A stretch of 64,000 bases of DNA from Perkinsela sp. pyNocScin1 (Eukaryota > Euglenozoa > Kinetoplastea > Prokinetoplastida > Perkinselidae): contig CAXHTR010000004.1 of assembly GCA_964019655.1 (NCBI GenBank), positions 186,001 to 250,000 of the forward strand, given 5' to 3'. This document shows positions 1-9,437 of this stretch, piece after piece (within the stretch, counting starts at the first letter, position 1; every line of letters starts with the position of its first letter). Both the position numbers and the translations under genes were made by a program. The notes beneath the pieces are model-generated. The model worked only from the letters and a program-made list of their open reading frames with translations. It was not told the DNA's origin and ran no database searches.

Positions 1-309
1 AATAAACTGAAACGGGAACTGCTCTTTTTGAAAGATGAGGTGAAAAAAATTCACCGCTTTCACGCGATCATCTTCGCACTCTATATCACGGGGGACATTC
101 CATTTATCTGTGTATTGCCACTCGCACACATCGATGAAATTACTGCTTTTGTCTTGAAACGGTTGTTTGTATTCCATATCTAGGAAAATGATGAGCATCT
201 CCATGAGTGCCTGGTCGGATAAGGATTCGTAGTCGAGGCGACCGAGTGAAGAGTCGACGGTCAGCACCTGGAGAGCTTTGCATAGGCGATATGTGAGGTT
301 AGGAGACTG
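1..309 (-). CDS. Partial secreted-type LRR protein, N-terminal part, off the left edge
   Basis: The minus frame is open from position 309 to the window edge, about 103 codons, with a stop just upstream at 310-312. The first ATG is at 204. The translation contains LxDQALMEMLIIF followed by CEW (C-E-W-Q-Y) and, further on, ECEDDRVKAVNF. This is the layout of the LRR N-terminal cap seen in this window at 2.9, 3.3, 34.7 and 35.4 kb (CEWxGVxC-x-(N/D)G-x-V). LRR proteins with this cap are usually extracellular or membrane-anchored recognition proteins. No signal peptide follows the ATG at 204, so the true start may lie further upstream with the 5' end broken, or this is a fragment. The rest of the protein is outside the window. 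Confidence 0.4.
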
Positions 310-541
310 CTATAGGAATTGCGATTCAAATGGAGAAGCCAAGAAGTTTGGCTGTTAGTGTGCTTAATCTACTTGAAGAGTACTTAATGTAATCAAACAG
401 AAACTTTCCGGATGGTGTTATGCGCAGGCCGATGGTCTCCTGTGAGACGGTTTCCCATTGCTGGCCCTTCAGCTACTCTGAAAGCTGCCTAAACTTACGA
501 CAAGGCGTCTCGTGGTCACATTTTACTCGCTACAAAATAAT

Positions 542-614
542 AAAAGTTTTCAGTGTACACACTCGGCATCATCTCCTGCCCACTTATTTTTTGGGCTCTG
601 TGAGCCCTATAGTA
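542..614. repeat. Short conserved element with GGGCTC/GAGCCC hairpin, copy 1
   Basis: About 70 bp matches 5754-5827. The shared part includes CATCTCC, a T-rich stretch (ATTTTTTGG) and a hairpin GGGCTC-TGT-GAGCCC followed by CTATA. In this copy a run of T follows. It lies downstream of the LRR gene at 706-1821. It could be part of a 3' flank, a dead repeat or a small structured RNA. Nothing decides between these. Confidence 0.4.
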
Positions 615-705
615 AAACTTTTTTTTTTCATTTTTCGGTGAGGTTTGTGAACTAGCAATATGGTGCGTATAGAAGCAATTATGTGCAGACTTCAATTGAG
701 AGTCA

Positions 706-1821
706 TTAACTGTGACTGTAGTGGCCATTCAATGCTGCAGAAAGCGCGGGAACGTCCTCTTCTTCTAAGAATATTGCTTGATGGTTTCGTCTCCCGCTCT
801 TCTTGTACGAATGTAGAAGACCTTTATTCTCGATCTGTGAAAACCGAGCATCAAAAACTTCGAGAAAATAGCAATTCTCAATCGCATGAAGTAAAGCTTC
901 AGATACATTAATCGACGTTGACTGGATATAGCAGTATCGAATGTGCAGAGCGTTCGATCTGAGTATTTTCACGACGTCTGTCTCTTCAATGTCTGTGTTC
1001 GACACGTTAATCCATCGAAGATTTGTGAATGTAGCCAAGTGATTGAAAATAGGCTTTGTTACACATGACCATGAAACGTCAACGTAACGTAGTGTTTGCT
1101 TAACTCCCGGATTCGAGAAAAAGATCCCTAAATTTTGTATATCCACTCGAAGGTCATTGATTGAAAGGCTTTGGAGATTTGTGCACGAGATAAGTGCAAC
1201 AAGCCAATCGTACGCTGGAAGTATTTCAAACTGAGCGTGTCGAATGACATTTTTACGCGCTTTTATGATCCCTTCGATGTCGCTTACGTCTTCTATCTTC
1301 GTAATATTTGCAGAAATATTGAAAAAATGGCCATGGGGGAAAATCTGGAGCATTTTGATTTGTTCTACCATCGTTTGCTTATAGTCGTACTCGAAAATTT
1401 CGAGTTTTGGAAGCGTCGCAAGCTCTCGAAGGAGACCCTCTCGAATTTCAGTGAGCTCTGTGCGAATCACGCAAAGGCTCTCACAGCGAACAATGTTTTC
1501 AGCATCTGCTTCTCTGAGAGCTCCACAAGAAATCATGTGCAGCTCTTCACAGGGATGCTTATGCAGATTCTCCAGACAGCTGAGGTCATCTAGGTAGTGA
1601 AGGACGACGCGTTCAAACTGATGCCCTGTGTTGTCGATGGCTGCTTTCACATCTCCCCCCGACAGCACGTCGACATCAAAGTACTCGTATCCGGTCGCAA
1701 TGCACAGTTCCTGAGCTCGATCAGGAAGTGTTCGTATTGGCTCGCGATGCGACTCATCGATGCACTCAACACCCCATGGGCAGAGCCATTTGCTTGTCTT
1801 TGCACCTTTCTCAGAAATCAT
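706..1821 (-). CDS. LRR protein of the F-box-like family, member A (only near-complete copy)
   Basis: A 371-residue frame with an ATG at 1821. The N-terminus carries KWLCPWGVECIDESHR at residues 11-26, a signature repeated in the broken copies at 20.1, 47.1 and (as KWLCFWGPETVDET) 54.4 kb. Regular leucine repeats follow, with LEIFEY, LQSLSIN, LRYVDVS and LRWINVS strands, which resemble the ribonuclease-inhibitor or F-box LRR type and not the secreted CEW type. Just upstream, in another frame (1829-1921), is an F-box-like SLPDEIIRLV, so the real gene may start further 5' and be frameshifted, or the two may be joined by splicing. F-box/LRR proteins normally act as substrate receptors of SCF ubiquitin ligases in the cytosol or nucleus. 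The role here is inferred from architecture only. Confidence 0.55.
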   Translation of the reverse strand: MISEKGAKTSKWLCPWGVECIDESHREPIRTLPDRAQELCIATGYEYFDVDVLSGGDVKAAIDNTGHQFERVVLHYLDDLSCLENLHKHPCEELHMISCGALREADAENIVRCESLCVIRTELTEIREGLLRELATLPKLEIFEYDYKQTMVEQIKMLQIFPHGHFFNISANITKIEDVSDIEGIIKARKNVIRHAQFEILPAYDWLVALISCTNLQSLSINDLRVDIQNLGIFFSNPGVKQTLRYVDVSWSCVTKPIFNHLATFTNLRWINVSNTDIEETDVVKILRSNALHIRYCYIQSTSINVSEALLHAIENCYFLEVFDARFSQIENKGLLHSYKKSGRRNHQAIFLEEEDVPALSAALNGHYSHS

Positions 1822-1828
1822 TGAAATT

Positions 1829-1921
1829 TTAAAGCGTCAATCGCGGAAAAAATTGTGCTTGCATAGTTCCGCAAATTTCTTTCACAAGACGTATAATCTC
1901 ATCAGGTAGACTGGCTGGACT
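1829..1921 (-). pseudogene. F-box-like fragment upstream of LRR member A
   Basis: This short open stretch reads SLPDEIIRLVKEICG and stops at a TAA before member A begins in another frame. The copy at 54,167 has a similar NLSDDLLCRLYEHL in front of its LRR part. The pair suggests that the ancestral family protein began with an F-box. The F-box identity rests on the LPDEhhxxh pattern only. Confidence 0.35.
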
Positions 1922-2213
1922 TCAGTCCTCATGATCTTTGAGATACATCTCATATTCTTCTGGCATTGGATTCTTGTAATCTACAAACAGTGGCAAACAA
2001 GTGAAGATTTTGGATACTATTTAAGCTCCAAGAGTATTTGCATTCGTTTCATGTAGATGCTATTCTCGAGATCTCATCAATCTTTTGCAAGCCATTTTCA
2101 AATTCTTCCTTTCTGTGACATCACCTCCCAGTTCAATCTGATTTAGACTTTTCACTCTTCGATGTCTCTGCCAGTGACGATTCCGAAGATCTTGTTCATC
2201 ACTTTTCATCCAT

Positions 2214-3062
2214 TCACTTTTCTTCAAACGGGTGCATACTCTTAAAATTTCGAAACATAGCGGCATTCTCGTCCATCAATCCATTATATATTGCTGTCGG
2301 CTCATACGCATAGCTGTTGACCTGCGTGATTCTACTGTCCGGATCTTCTTTCCCTCGCTCTTTGACCTTTACTTCCCGTACCCCAGCGCTCAAGACAATA
2401 ATCACTAGGCCTGGTGGCATGTCAGCGTTACTCACATACGCCTTTCGCAGCGAAGTGCTCTGTAGGTGAACGATTTTCATTCTTTGTGGGAGCCCATCGA
2501 GGAAAACAGTCCCATTCATCCAACCACCAAACACGTAAAGCTCTGCGAGACCAACAGGCAGCTGCCGCAACCGCATGTCACGCCTGTATCCTTTCCTTTC
2601 TTGGCTGCTTGGCGGTGGCTGGCAGTTATTCAAATACAAGTAGCGAAGGTCCCGCGGCAGACGGTCAGCGGACCAGCCGTCGATGAGGTAGATGCCGTTC
2701 AGATGGACCGCCGCGAGCGTGCTCGGCAGCCAGTCCATCTCAATAAACCAGTTCTTGGCAGTCGTCCGCCGCTGGCCGTCGATGATCTCATTGAAGAACA
2801 TGAACGACCACAGAAAAAACTTAACTGTGCCGTTCTCGCACGTGACGCCGCGCCACTCGCAGGGGTCGGCGCTCGGACCGCTGTTGGTGCGGAAGTAGCG
2901 CCAGAAGTCGCGCGACGCGCTGTGGCTGCGCTCGCGGTTGTGCGACGTTGCGTGAAGCATGAGGCTAGACTGGTAGGCGAGGTTTGGGTTGCCATCGGCG
3001 TCATCAAGGTCGATTGTTCTTAGGATGTAGCTACTTTTGAGGAGAAAAGACAGGAATAGCAT
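2214..3062 (-). CDS. Secreted-type LRR protein with CEWRGVTC cap
   Basis: The open frame runs on upstream to 3125 without an ATG; the first ATG is at 3062 and gives about 282 residues. It begins MLFLSFLLKSSYIL, a plausible signal peptide. The LRR N-terminal cap is clear: a helical segment ending RDFWRYFRTNSGP, then DPCEWRGVTCENGTVKFFLW. Degenerate repeats follow, built on LPRDLRYLYLNNC, LPVGLAELYVFGG, LPQRMKIVHLQST and MPPGLVIIVLSAG, that is, LP-x2-L-x2-L-x-L. No transmembrane segment is visible before the end, so it may be secreted or truncated at the 3' end. The central part (2.65-2.95 kb) is markedly richer in G+C than the flanks. Its family is repeated as broken pieces across the window. 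Confidence 0.6.
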   Translation of the reverse strand: MLFLSFLLKSSYILRTIDLDDADGNPNLAYQSSLMLHATSHNRERSHSASRDFWRYFRTNSGPSADPCEWRGVTCENGTVKFFLWSFMFFNEIIDGQRRTTAKNWFIEMDWLPSTLAAVHLNGIYLIDGWSADRLPRDLRYLYLNNCQPPPSSQERKGYRRDMRLRQLPVGLAELYVFGGWMNGTVFLDGLPQRMKIVHLQSTSLRKAYVSNADMPPGLVIIVLSAGVREVKVKERGKEDPDSRITQVNSYAYEPTAIYNGLMDENAAMFRNFKSMHPFEEK

Positions 3063-3143
3063 TTGATGCGGACAACAGCACGAAAAAAAGTCTTTGTGTG
3101 AAATATGGGAAAACGAATCAGACAATTTGATCGCTTAATTCGA

Positions 3144-3480
3144 TTAAATCATGCAGCGCGTGTATAATACATTGAATTCCGTGAGTTTACGTGGCAAAGC
3201 GGCTGTGTTCAGCACGCCATGCAGATTGCAATCGAAGAAAGTAAATGCAGTGACGAGCGGTGGAATGAACTGAAAGCGGCGTGGTGAAGGAATATCGCTG
3301 TCACTTAGCCATTCGAGCACTCTACATGGTGCCATTCGCATATCTCGAGAAAGCTGCACCCTTCGTCCTGGAAGCAATCCTAGCCCCCAGACTGAACCTT
3401 AGCAAAGGGCATCTCCATCAGCGCTTGACGTGTGACTTTGACATACATGATCGGCTTGCGACAGCTACAGTTATAGCTAC
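3144..3480 (-). pseudogene. LRR (CEW type) N-terminal pseudogene
   Basis: Across frames the minus strand reads RQALMEMPF, then LEICEWHHVECSNG, an in-frame TAA, VTAIFL, and in another frame IPPLVTAFTFFDC and LPRKLTEFNV. This is the same N-terminal cap as in the gene at 2214-3062, broken by a stop and at least one frameshift. It lies head to tail behind that gene and probably arose by tandem duplication. Confidence 0.5.
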
Positions 3481-4007
3481 AGCTATTGCTTTCGAACTGA
3501 CTGTTGAAGTACGATGTTGAAGCATTCGAATATAAAATGCATTCTACGTGAGGCTCACGCAGCGCATGATCAGCGCAAAGACGAAGCTGGAAACGATCCC
3601 ATCGCCATCGATCTGCTTCTGGATGTGCACGTCTCGGAGCTATCAGCCGCCCAGTCCAAAATGTCATTGTTGCCCTTCTGGATCTGCTGGCACCTGTGCT
3701 CACTCCCCGATACCCTGTCCTCCCGCTCTTCCAGGTGCAGTTCGATTTACACCATGACTACGAAACCTCTACGATGCTGATTTTCTACAGATTTGCCGCA
3801 AAACTTGTATTCGCACTTGCTTTTTCAAAAGCTAACTAAGTGAAGGTAACCGTGCGGGAAAACTCTACCCTCGTTCTGCGACCCCAGTAGCCAAAGTATG
3901 ATAAAATCTCAATGCTTCTCTCGTACACTCTTCATCACGCGGAAAACGGTGGAGCTGCAGCAGGTACACACGCTATGAAAGCTAGTCATTGTTTTGGAAA
4001 GTGGTAT
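3481..4007. other. Interval without a recognisable gene
   Basis: Several short overlapping frames occur at 3.5-3.8 kb in both directions, but none shows a motif or a repeat elsewhere in the window. They may be decayed remains of the adjacent LRR copies. Confidence 0.4.
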
Positions 4008-4015
4008 GCGTAGAG

Positions 4016-4176
4016 CAGGGGCGTCCAAGACTTTTTCCAATTCCATCAATCCATGTAGACCGATTGATGGACGAGCTTTCGGATTCCATCAATTTTTCTT
4101 TTCCCCAACTTTTTTTCGTGACTTCTTAGTCAATTTCATCAATTTGATGGAATTTATCACTAGTTGGACACCCCTG
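4016..4176. mobile_element. hAT-type MITE 1 (161 bp)
   Basis: The ends are CAGGGGCGTCCAA (4016-4028) and TTGGACACCCCTG (4164-4176), inverted repeats with one mismatch in 13. A perfect 8-bp target duplication GCGTAGAG flanks the element at 4008-4015 and 4177-4184. It has no coding capacity. CAGGG-type ends with 8-bp duplications define hAT elements; the central TA of the duplication suggests the Buster subgroup. Transposition must have used a transposase encoded elsewhere. Confidence 0.9.
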
Positions 4177-4184
4177 GCGTAGAG

Positions 4185-5930
4185 GGCACAGATCTTGTAC
4201 GTTTTTGCACAAATTATGAGCGAAATAGCCGGGGCCGAGGGCTTCCTTGGTCATTGGTCCTATGCAGCCCTGGGGCGAATTTTTGATTCGTCACCCGTAG
4301 GCCTGGGTGACGATAGTGTCTATCACACGATGGGCACAGAGGACGCCTGGGCAACGCCCACTTTTGGTATGATACTTTGAACTTTCAATACTTGGTCGTG
4401 TGCTCAGTACCTGAAAATTTCGGGCTGACAGTCTCAGTCGGAAAGTTCGCTTTCAGCGTGTTTTGGGTGATTACCCCGTTCAGTCCAGGGCTGGTCCTAT
4501 CATTCAAAGTGCTTATGCACAGGACGTTGATCATTGGTCCCGCATTTGCTTTGACAGAGCGGAATACAGTGCCTATATCGCTGACGTGATCGCGCAGGGT
4601 TATATTTCATAGACGAAATATGGCCTATCGAGATCAGCAGCGAGCATGCGAAGCATGCGACAGATCTGGCTAGGTTTTTGTGCGATTTGTTTTCCAAATC
4701 CTTGATAACTTTCAAGTGATTCAGCACCCCCAAGGTACTTTGCTTCTCGCATGGGGAAAGCCGAGTTGTGTTTGTCGACATCTCTCGTGAATAATCAATT
4801 CCATCAGCGTGGCTAACTCCACTACCTTTATTTCCACGAATGGACTTCGTCGTCCAGAGCCCCGGGACCCCTCTTGATGCGTGCCACATGCTGAACGTTA
4901 AGCATACATAGATCATCTTCAATCCCCAGCGTCCATCGGTCTTCCTTCTCCTGAGCTTGTTGAAGAGCTTTTGCACTTTTTATTTCATTTCTTGTCACAT
5001 TTTGCCAAGAGCGTTCTGCTAAAGGCGAACATGCGGAAGCACAACAATCTTGAAAAAGAGCATTTTCGGGAGCTTAAGGGCTATGAATAAGATGATGCAA
5101 TAAGGTTAAAACTCGAGATGCAACGTTTTCACGGAGTTAAGAACGGAAAGCTTTTTCGCAATATTGAATTCTTCACAGCGATGATCAAAATAGCGACAAA
5201 AGGGTGACTTTGCGATGGCATTCATACATTAAAGTCCTATTGCCAAATTACTCACTGCGGGAGAGAGACGATGCCTTGATCGCAGTCAGCTTTCAGAAGA
5301 ATAAAAAGCACTTTTAGTATCTGCGATCACTTGTTTAACACTTAAATGTGCAGAGTTCTGTTTTACGACGCCCCTTTCTTCGATAACGGTGTGAGAGCAA
5401 GCCAACGAAATAACTTCTTTGCATATTAAGAAAGACCTGAATACGTGCCTGAGCCGTTGAAATCCCCCGTAGACATGTCTCGAGTGACACAAGTACCATG
5501 AGTACATCACCGTACTTCTGCTGCATCCGTCCTTCTGCGGCCTCAGTTCGCCAAGCACATTAAAGCTTCGTCAAGCAGTGGACAGCCATGCGAGGTGAGT
5601 TTGTGGGCGGGTTATATCCAGTGTGCTGCGTATGCTGTGCTTCTCTGTGCGCATTTGGTCTCTCCCTGTGCTGACCTCTCGGACATGCTAACAGCTCCCT
5701 TAAACTACGAAAAGAAGGCCCTTGCTTACATCTTACTTGATAGAAAAATCATGAAAAATTTCCAAGTTTACAGGCCCGGTAGCATCTCCAACACTTTACT
5801 TTCTTGGGCTCTGTGGCCCTATATTATAGAATTATTATATTTCTGTGTCGATGCACTATGGATCCAAGGCTGTGCGCTCATCTGAAATAAACTATGTTGT
5901 GTCTGTCTGTGTACATGTGTCTTTGCCTGG
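4185..5930. other. Interval with only weak reading frames
   Basis: A minus frame at 4500-4976 (158 codons, GTG start) and one at 5286-5558 are the longest. Neither has a recognisable domain nor a second copy in the window. A plus ATG at 5589 opens only a short frame. The hairpin element at 5754-5827 is the only repeated sequence. Confidence 0.4.
5754..5827. repeat. Short conserved element with GGGCTC hairpin, copy 2
   Basis: Matches 542-614 through CATCTCC, a pyrimidine stretch (TTTCTTGG), GGGCTCTGTGGCCC and CTATA. The hairpin arm is shortened by one base compared with copy 1. No long T run follows. Confidence 0.4.
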
Positions 5931-6725
5931 TTAATAATGTGCTTTGTAGTATTTCTTTACTCTCCCTATTGTACCGATGCTGAGCTTCGGGTGGTCTTTT
6001 TGTAAAGCTCGCAGAATTGCAGTTGGCTGCTCCCCGTCCCGAAGGCGGCGACAAATTTCTGCGTAAAGCGGAGGGTTGTTTCTCCGCATCGGGCACGATT
6101 GGGCTTCTCCGGATTTTTTGTGGGCATCTATTATGCGCTGATGACTTTTCTTCTGTGCGACAGCGGCACAGTACTCCTTTCCAGGGGAACAGTTTTTATT
6201 AATCTCTTTGCTTAGCCATGTCTCAGTAATTCCCACCTCTTTTGCTATGTTTTTCATAGGAGCCTTCTCCTTCAGTCTAGCCTCCACAATCTTGCGGTCT
6301 TCCTCCGTAAGACGTTTGCCTTTTTTCCGTTTACCTGTAGGCTCTTCTGGGTCAAAAGCAACATCTGTAGGCTCTGCCGGGTCAACAATAACAACTGTGG
6401 GCTCTGCCGGGTCAACCAATCCACTTTTTGTCACAATATCCCCAGGGCCTTCGGTGCTTTCGTGAACTGTGGGCGCTGATGTGTCAAGAACGGCGAGAGG
6501 CATTTGCGCTTCGGGGAACCCCCGAAGGAATACTTCCATATATATCGATCATCGAAGCCAAGAGGTATGATCTTTTGCAAATGCGCTCCGTACTTTGAGC
6601 AGATTTCTTGGGCAATTGTGTGCTTCCCAAGAAGTGCCATGGAGCCAATGATAACGCGAGCAGAGATATTTTGTTTAAAGAAAATAATGCCTTCCGGGGC
6701 TATTTGTATCTTGCCAGTTGCTATT
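5931..6725 (-). pseudogene. IS30-type transposase N-terminal region, copy 1
   Basis: The minus strand reads GSMALLGKHTIAQEI and IPLGFDDRYIWKYSFGG, then after a one-base loss in a G run FPEAQMPLAVLD, three DPAEPT repeats, and a double helix-turn-helix region. The first HTH is RLTEEDRKIVEARLKEK plus IAKEVGITETWLSKEI, the pattern of the HTH_38 domain that opens IS30-family transposases. The second follows YCAAVAQKK and reads PPLYAEICRRLRDGEQP and LSIGTIGRVKKYYK. The frame ends at 5931 with no catalytic domain. The relation to IS30 is judged by eye; the same region recurs at 22.9, 24.1, 42.9, 44.9 and 50.9 kb. Confidence 0.6.
6337..6426 (-). repeat. Three 30-bp tandem repeats coding for DPAEPT
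   Basis: Units at 6337-6366, 6367-6396 and 6397-6426 share GT(A/G)GGCTCT-x-C-x-GGGTCAA. In the minus frame each codes for D-P-(A/E)-E-P-T plus a short hydrophobic or polar linker. They form a flexible linker between the conserved N-terminal block and the HTH region of the IS30-type copy. Other copies lack the repeat. Confidence 0.75.
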
Positions 6726-7199
6726 TATTCTTCTAGATCGAAATTGATGTGGGCTCGAATGTTCCCACTAAAACCCGGTCACTCGAAGAATAGCATCCCC
6801 TTTGTCAATATGCAATATTTAAAAGTTTCTTTGCGCATCACTTCACACGGCGCATCCATTGCGAACCATCGCTTTGACATCCCATAAGTCATCTTCCACA
6901 TACCGCCTCACCAGCCCTTCTCAAAAGTACTCAGGACCGCCTGTCGAACTCCGATTCACTCACGCCACTCTTGGCTACCCGCTTGAGCTTATTCAGAAAG
7001 CTTTCTTGCCGCTGGTAGATTTCTTACCGCTGGGATAGCGCTCAGCGATGCTACCTCGCCTCGCGGACCGCGCGTTGACTGCCGCCAGCACCTCCTGTTG
7101 GGTGCGCATATTTGTCGACCGCTCGCCGCGGGCTGTCTGTGCCGACACTGCGCGCCATAAACTCGCCTATTCGCGTCTGCTAAGGCACAATCTACAACT

Positions 7200-7796
7200 A
7201 TGTCAAGCTGGATAAAGCGGCTGGGGGAAATCTCTATAAGTCTCTCGAATGCCAGGATTGTAAACCGCCGGGCCTTATGGCAGGCTAGCGAGACTCTGGT
7301 TACCTTCTCGTTGTTGTGGAAGTCGCGCTGGGGACTGGTTGCCAAGATCAAGAGTAAGCAGCCGAAGCTTGTGCGACGTGTCCTGGCACGCATGCCCCTC
7401 GGGTACAAGGTCAAGACAATGACCTACGACCACGGTAGGGAATTCAAATACCACGAACGGGTTGGCACTCGCCTGGTATGCAAGTCCTACTTCTGCCACC
7501 CGCGCTGTCCCACATACGAGGGATCTGTTAAGCGCTGGATTCGCAACGTGCGCAAGCTCTTCCCAAAGGGCACGACCCTGGACGGTGTTAGCCCAAAGAT
7601 CGTGAAGAAGACCGCCACAGAGATAAACAAGATGCCGTTCACGGGGGCATTACATGGCCAGAGACCTTGGGATTTCCGTATGAAGGCGCGCCAACCGTCT
7701 CCAATCTACGAGGAGATATATTTTCTCCTGAATCGCGGCTGCATCAGGCGTTTGCACAGGGCTGCGCAGATGTCGCTGAATCACCGTATCCGGTAA
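7200..7796 (+). pseudogene. IS30-family transposase catalytic-domain remnant
   Basis: The frame contains ETLVTF, KSRWGLVAKI, VKTMTYDHGREFKYHER, YFCHP and LFPKGTTLDGVSP. This matches the IS30 RNase-H-like core in order: LVTLVDRKSR, the TLTFDNGKEFxxHE strand with the second catalytic Asp, YFAHP, and FPKGTD. The first Asp (VDRKSR) is replaced (LLWKSR). The NEN motif that holds the catalytic Glu is replaced by VKRW, with one residue missing nearby. Only the second Asp of the DDE triad remains, so the protein cannot be an active transposase. It lies 470 bp from the inverted N-terminal copy 1, so the two may be parts of one rearranged element. Confidence 0.7.
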
Positions 7797-8814
7797 AAAT
7801 AAATTTCAAAAGGTATTTTCCACCGGCAATTTTCCCCCCTATTCAATTTCTGAAGAAGTTTAGGGAATGTCCCACAGGCGAGTCCCCAAACCTCCTCACC
7901 CTGGCCTCAAGCACGAATACAGTCTTGCTTTATCTAATTTCTCTGGTAAACGTTGCTCCCAAATCTTTTGAAAGCAGTGTCGGTTTAAAGTCGTCAGCTC
8001 ATAGCGAATAGGCATTGTGCTCAAAGCTATTCATCGATATCATCGACATTCTAGCATAAAATAGTTTACCCTTATAGTACTAAGATTGTTTGAGCAGAGC
8101 CCCGCAAGACTCACAAAAGAAGCAATGAAATGAAAGCAGAAGCTGAGAGGCACTTTCCACATTATGTTTCGTTCGCAATGAAAAAGGGACATGGATCTTG
8201 TACTGACATGGAACGAGGCTATTACAGATTCTCTTCTCTCGATATATCTTTACCATTCAGATAGCTTCAAAGACCTCAAGCTTGTTTAAAAGGATGCACC
8301 TTACGGGATCTCCATGCTCTGTTCGGTGTGAATCCCCTGATTTAAGCCATAAGTAAGAGCTTGCCTCGGTTACGATCTATTATGTGCGATGTTGCTCATA
8401 AAAGAGGAGGGTGTATTCGATAGCTTGTTGCGATAGCGGTAGGTAGCCTTGATGAGCGCAACTTTACCTTTTTAAAATCATTTTGTATAAGCAACAATGT
8501 GATCATATCCCGTAAAGAAGGACCCCAGCAGTGCACAGAAGACAGCCACCAAGTCTCCCCAGTGTAATCTACAGCACAGAGCCTTCTTCAGCATAGTCTG
8601 CTTTATCGAGCCCAAGACGCCCGCTCACAGCGCACTCATATTTTGCCATGGCCATGGCGACGGAAGTGAACGCTGGGTATGCTCTTATCTGATAAGATCG
8701 CGCTACTTATTCCATGGGCGGTCATTGTCCTTCCAATGGTCCCTACGTGGCATTCGGCCACTAATCTTTTGATGTGATGAGCGTCTGGTAAGGATTTACG
8801 ACGGTCGGTATGAA
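7797..8814. other. Interval without a recognisable gene
   Basis: Only short frames occur. One minus frame at 8636-8818 contains HIKRLVAECHVGTIG, too little to assign. No repeat of this stretch was noticed elsewhere. Confidence 0.45.
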
Positions 8815-9132
8815 TCAATCAACTAAAACCGACCGACGATCTCTTGCCTGGTAATAAATACATGCGGTTACCTTTGGTGACCAACGTCCCTGGGGAAGCT
8901 CCTCAATTTCTAAGGTCTCTTCAGAGAGGCCTATGAAAATTTTCCCCCGCACGATTTCCTCCCTGCCGGTCACCGAGCAATGTGCGCAGCCCTGCGTTTG
9001 CAAGTGCGGAAAATGTTGTCCGATGTACCTCGATGCCTCTGGTTTAATGCATTTTTTAATCAGAGAAATTTCAGAAATAGCTGATTCATAAATTTGCTGA
9101 TTTTCCGCTGATAACTTTCGCATCTTTCTCAT
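8815..9132 (-). CDS. Unassigned reading frame, possible gene-family remnant
   Basis: A 105-codon frame beginning MRKMRKLSAENQQIYE. Near residue 35 it reads KPEASRYIGQHFPHLQ, which resembles SIEKASNCIEQHFSDLE in the minus frame at 9676-9867. The likeness suggests two decayed members of one family, but there is no known domain. It may be non-coding. Confidence 0.25.
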   Translation of the reverse strand: MRKMRKLSAENQQIYESAISEISLIKKCIKPEASRYIGQHFPHLQTQGCAHCSVTGREEIVRGKIFIGLSEETLEIEELPQGRWSPKVTACIYYQARDRRSVLVD

Positions 9133-9437
9133 GGCACTTACTTACTTCAAGCATGACATCAGTCACGCCTTCCTGCATGACTGACGATGGGCAGCACATT
9201 TTTCAAAACAATATGCCAGATACGCAAGAGTAAAATTTGCTGCAACCCAAAAATCATTCACTCCAAGCTTAAGTTTCATTACCATATAGCCTTCTTACTA
9301 GCCCATTTACACGGCTCAAAGCATTAACTCTGCTGTGCGAAAAATCATTGCGACCGAGGATTTTGGCATCCCTGCAATATGCGATAGCAATTCGTACGTA
9401 TAAATTTAACATCGGGCTACGAACCTTGATTTGCCCT

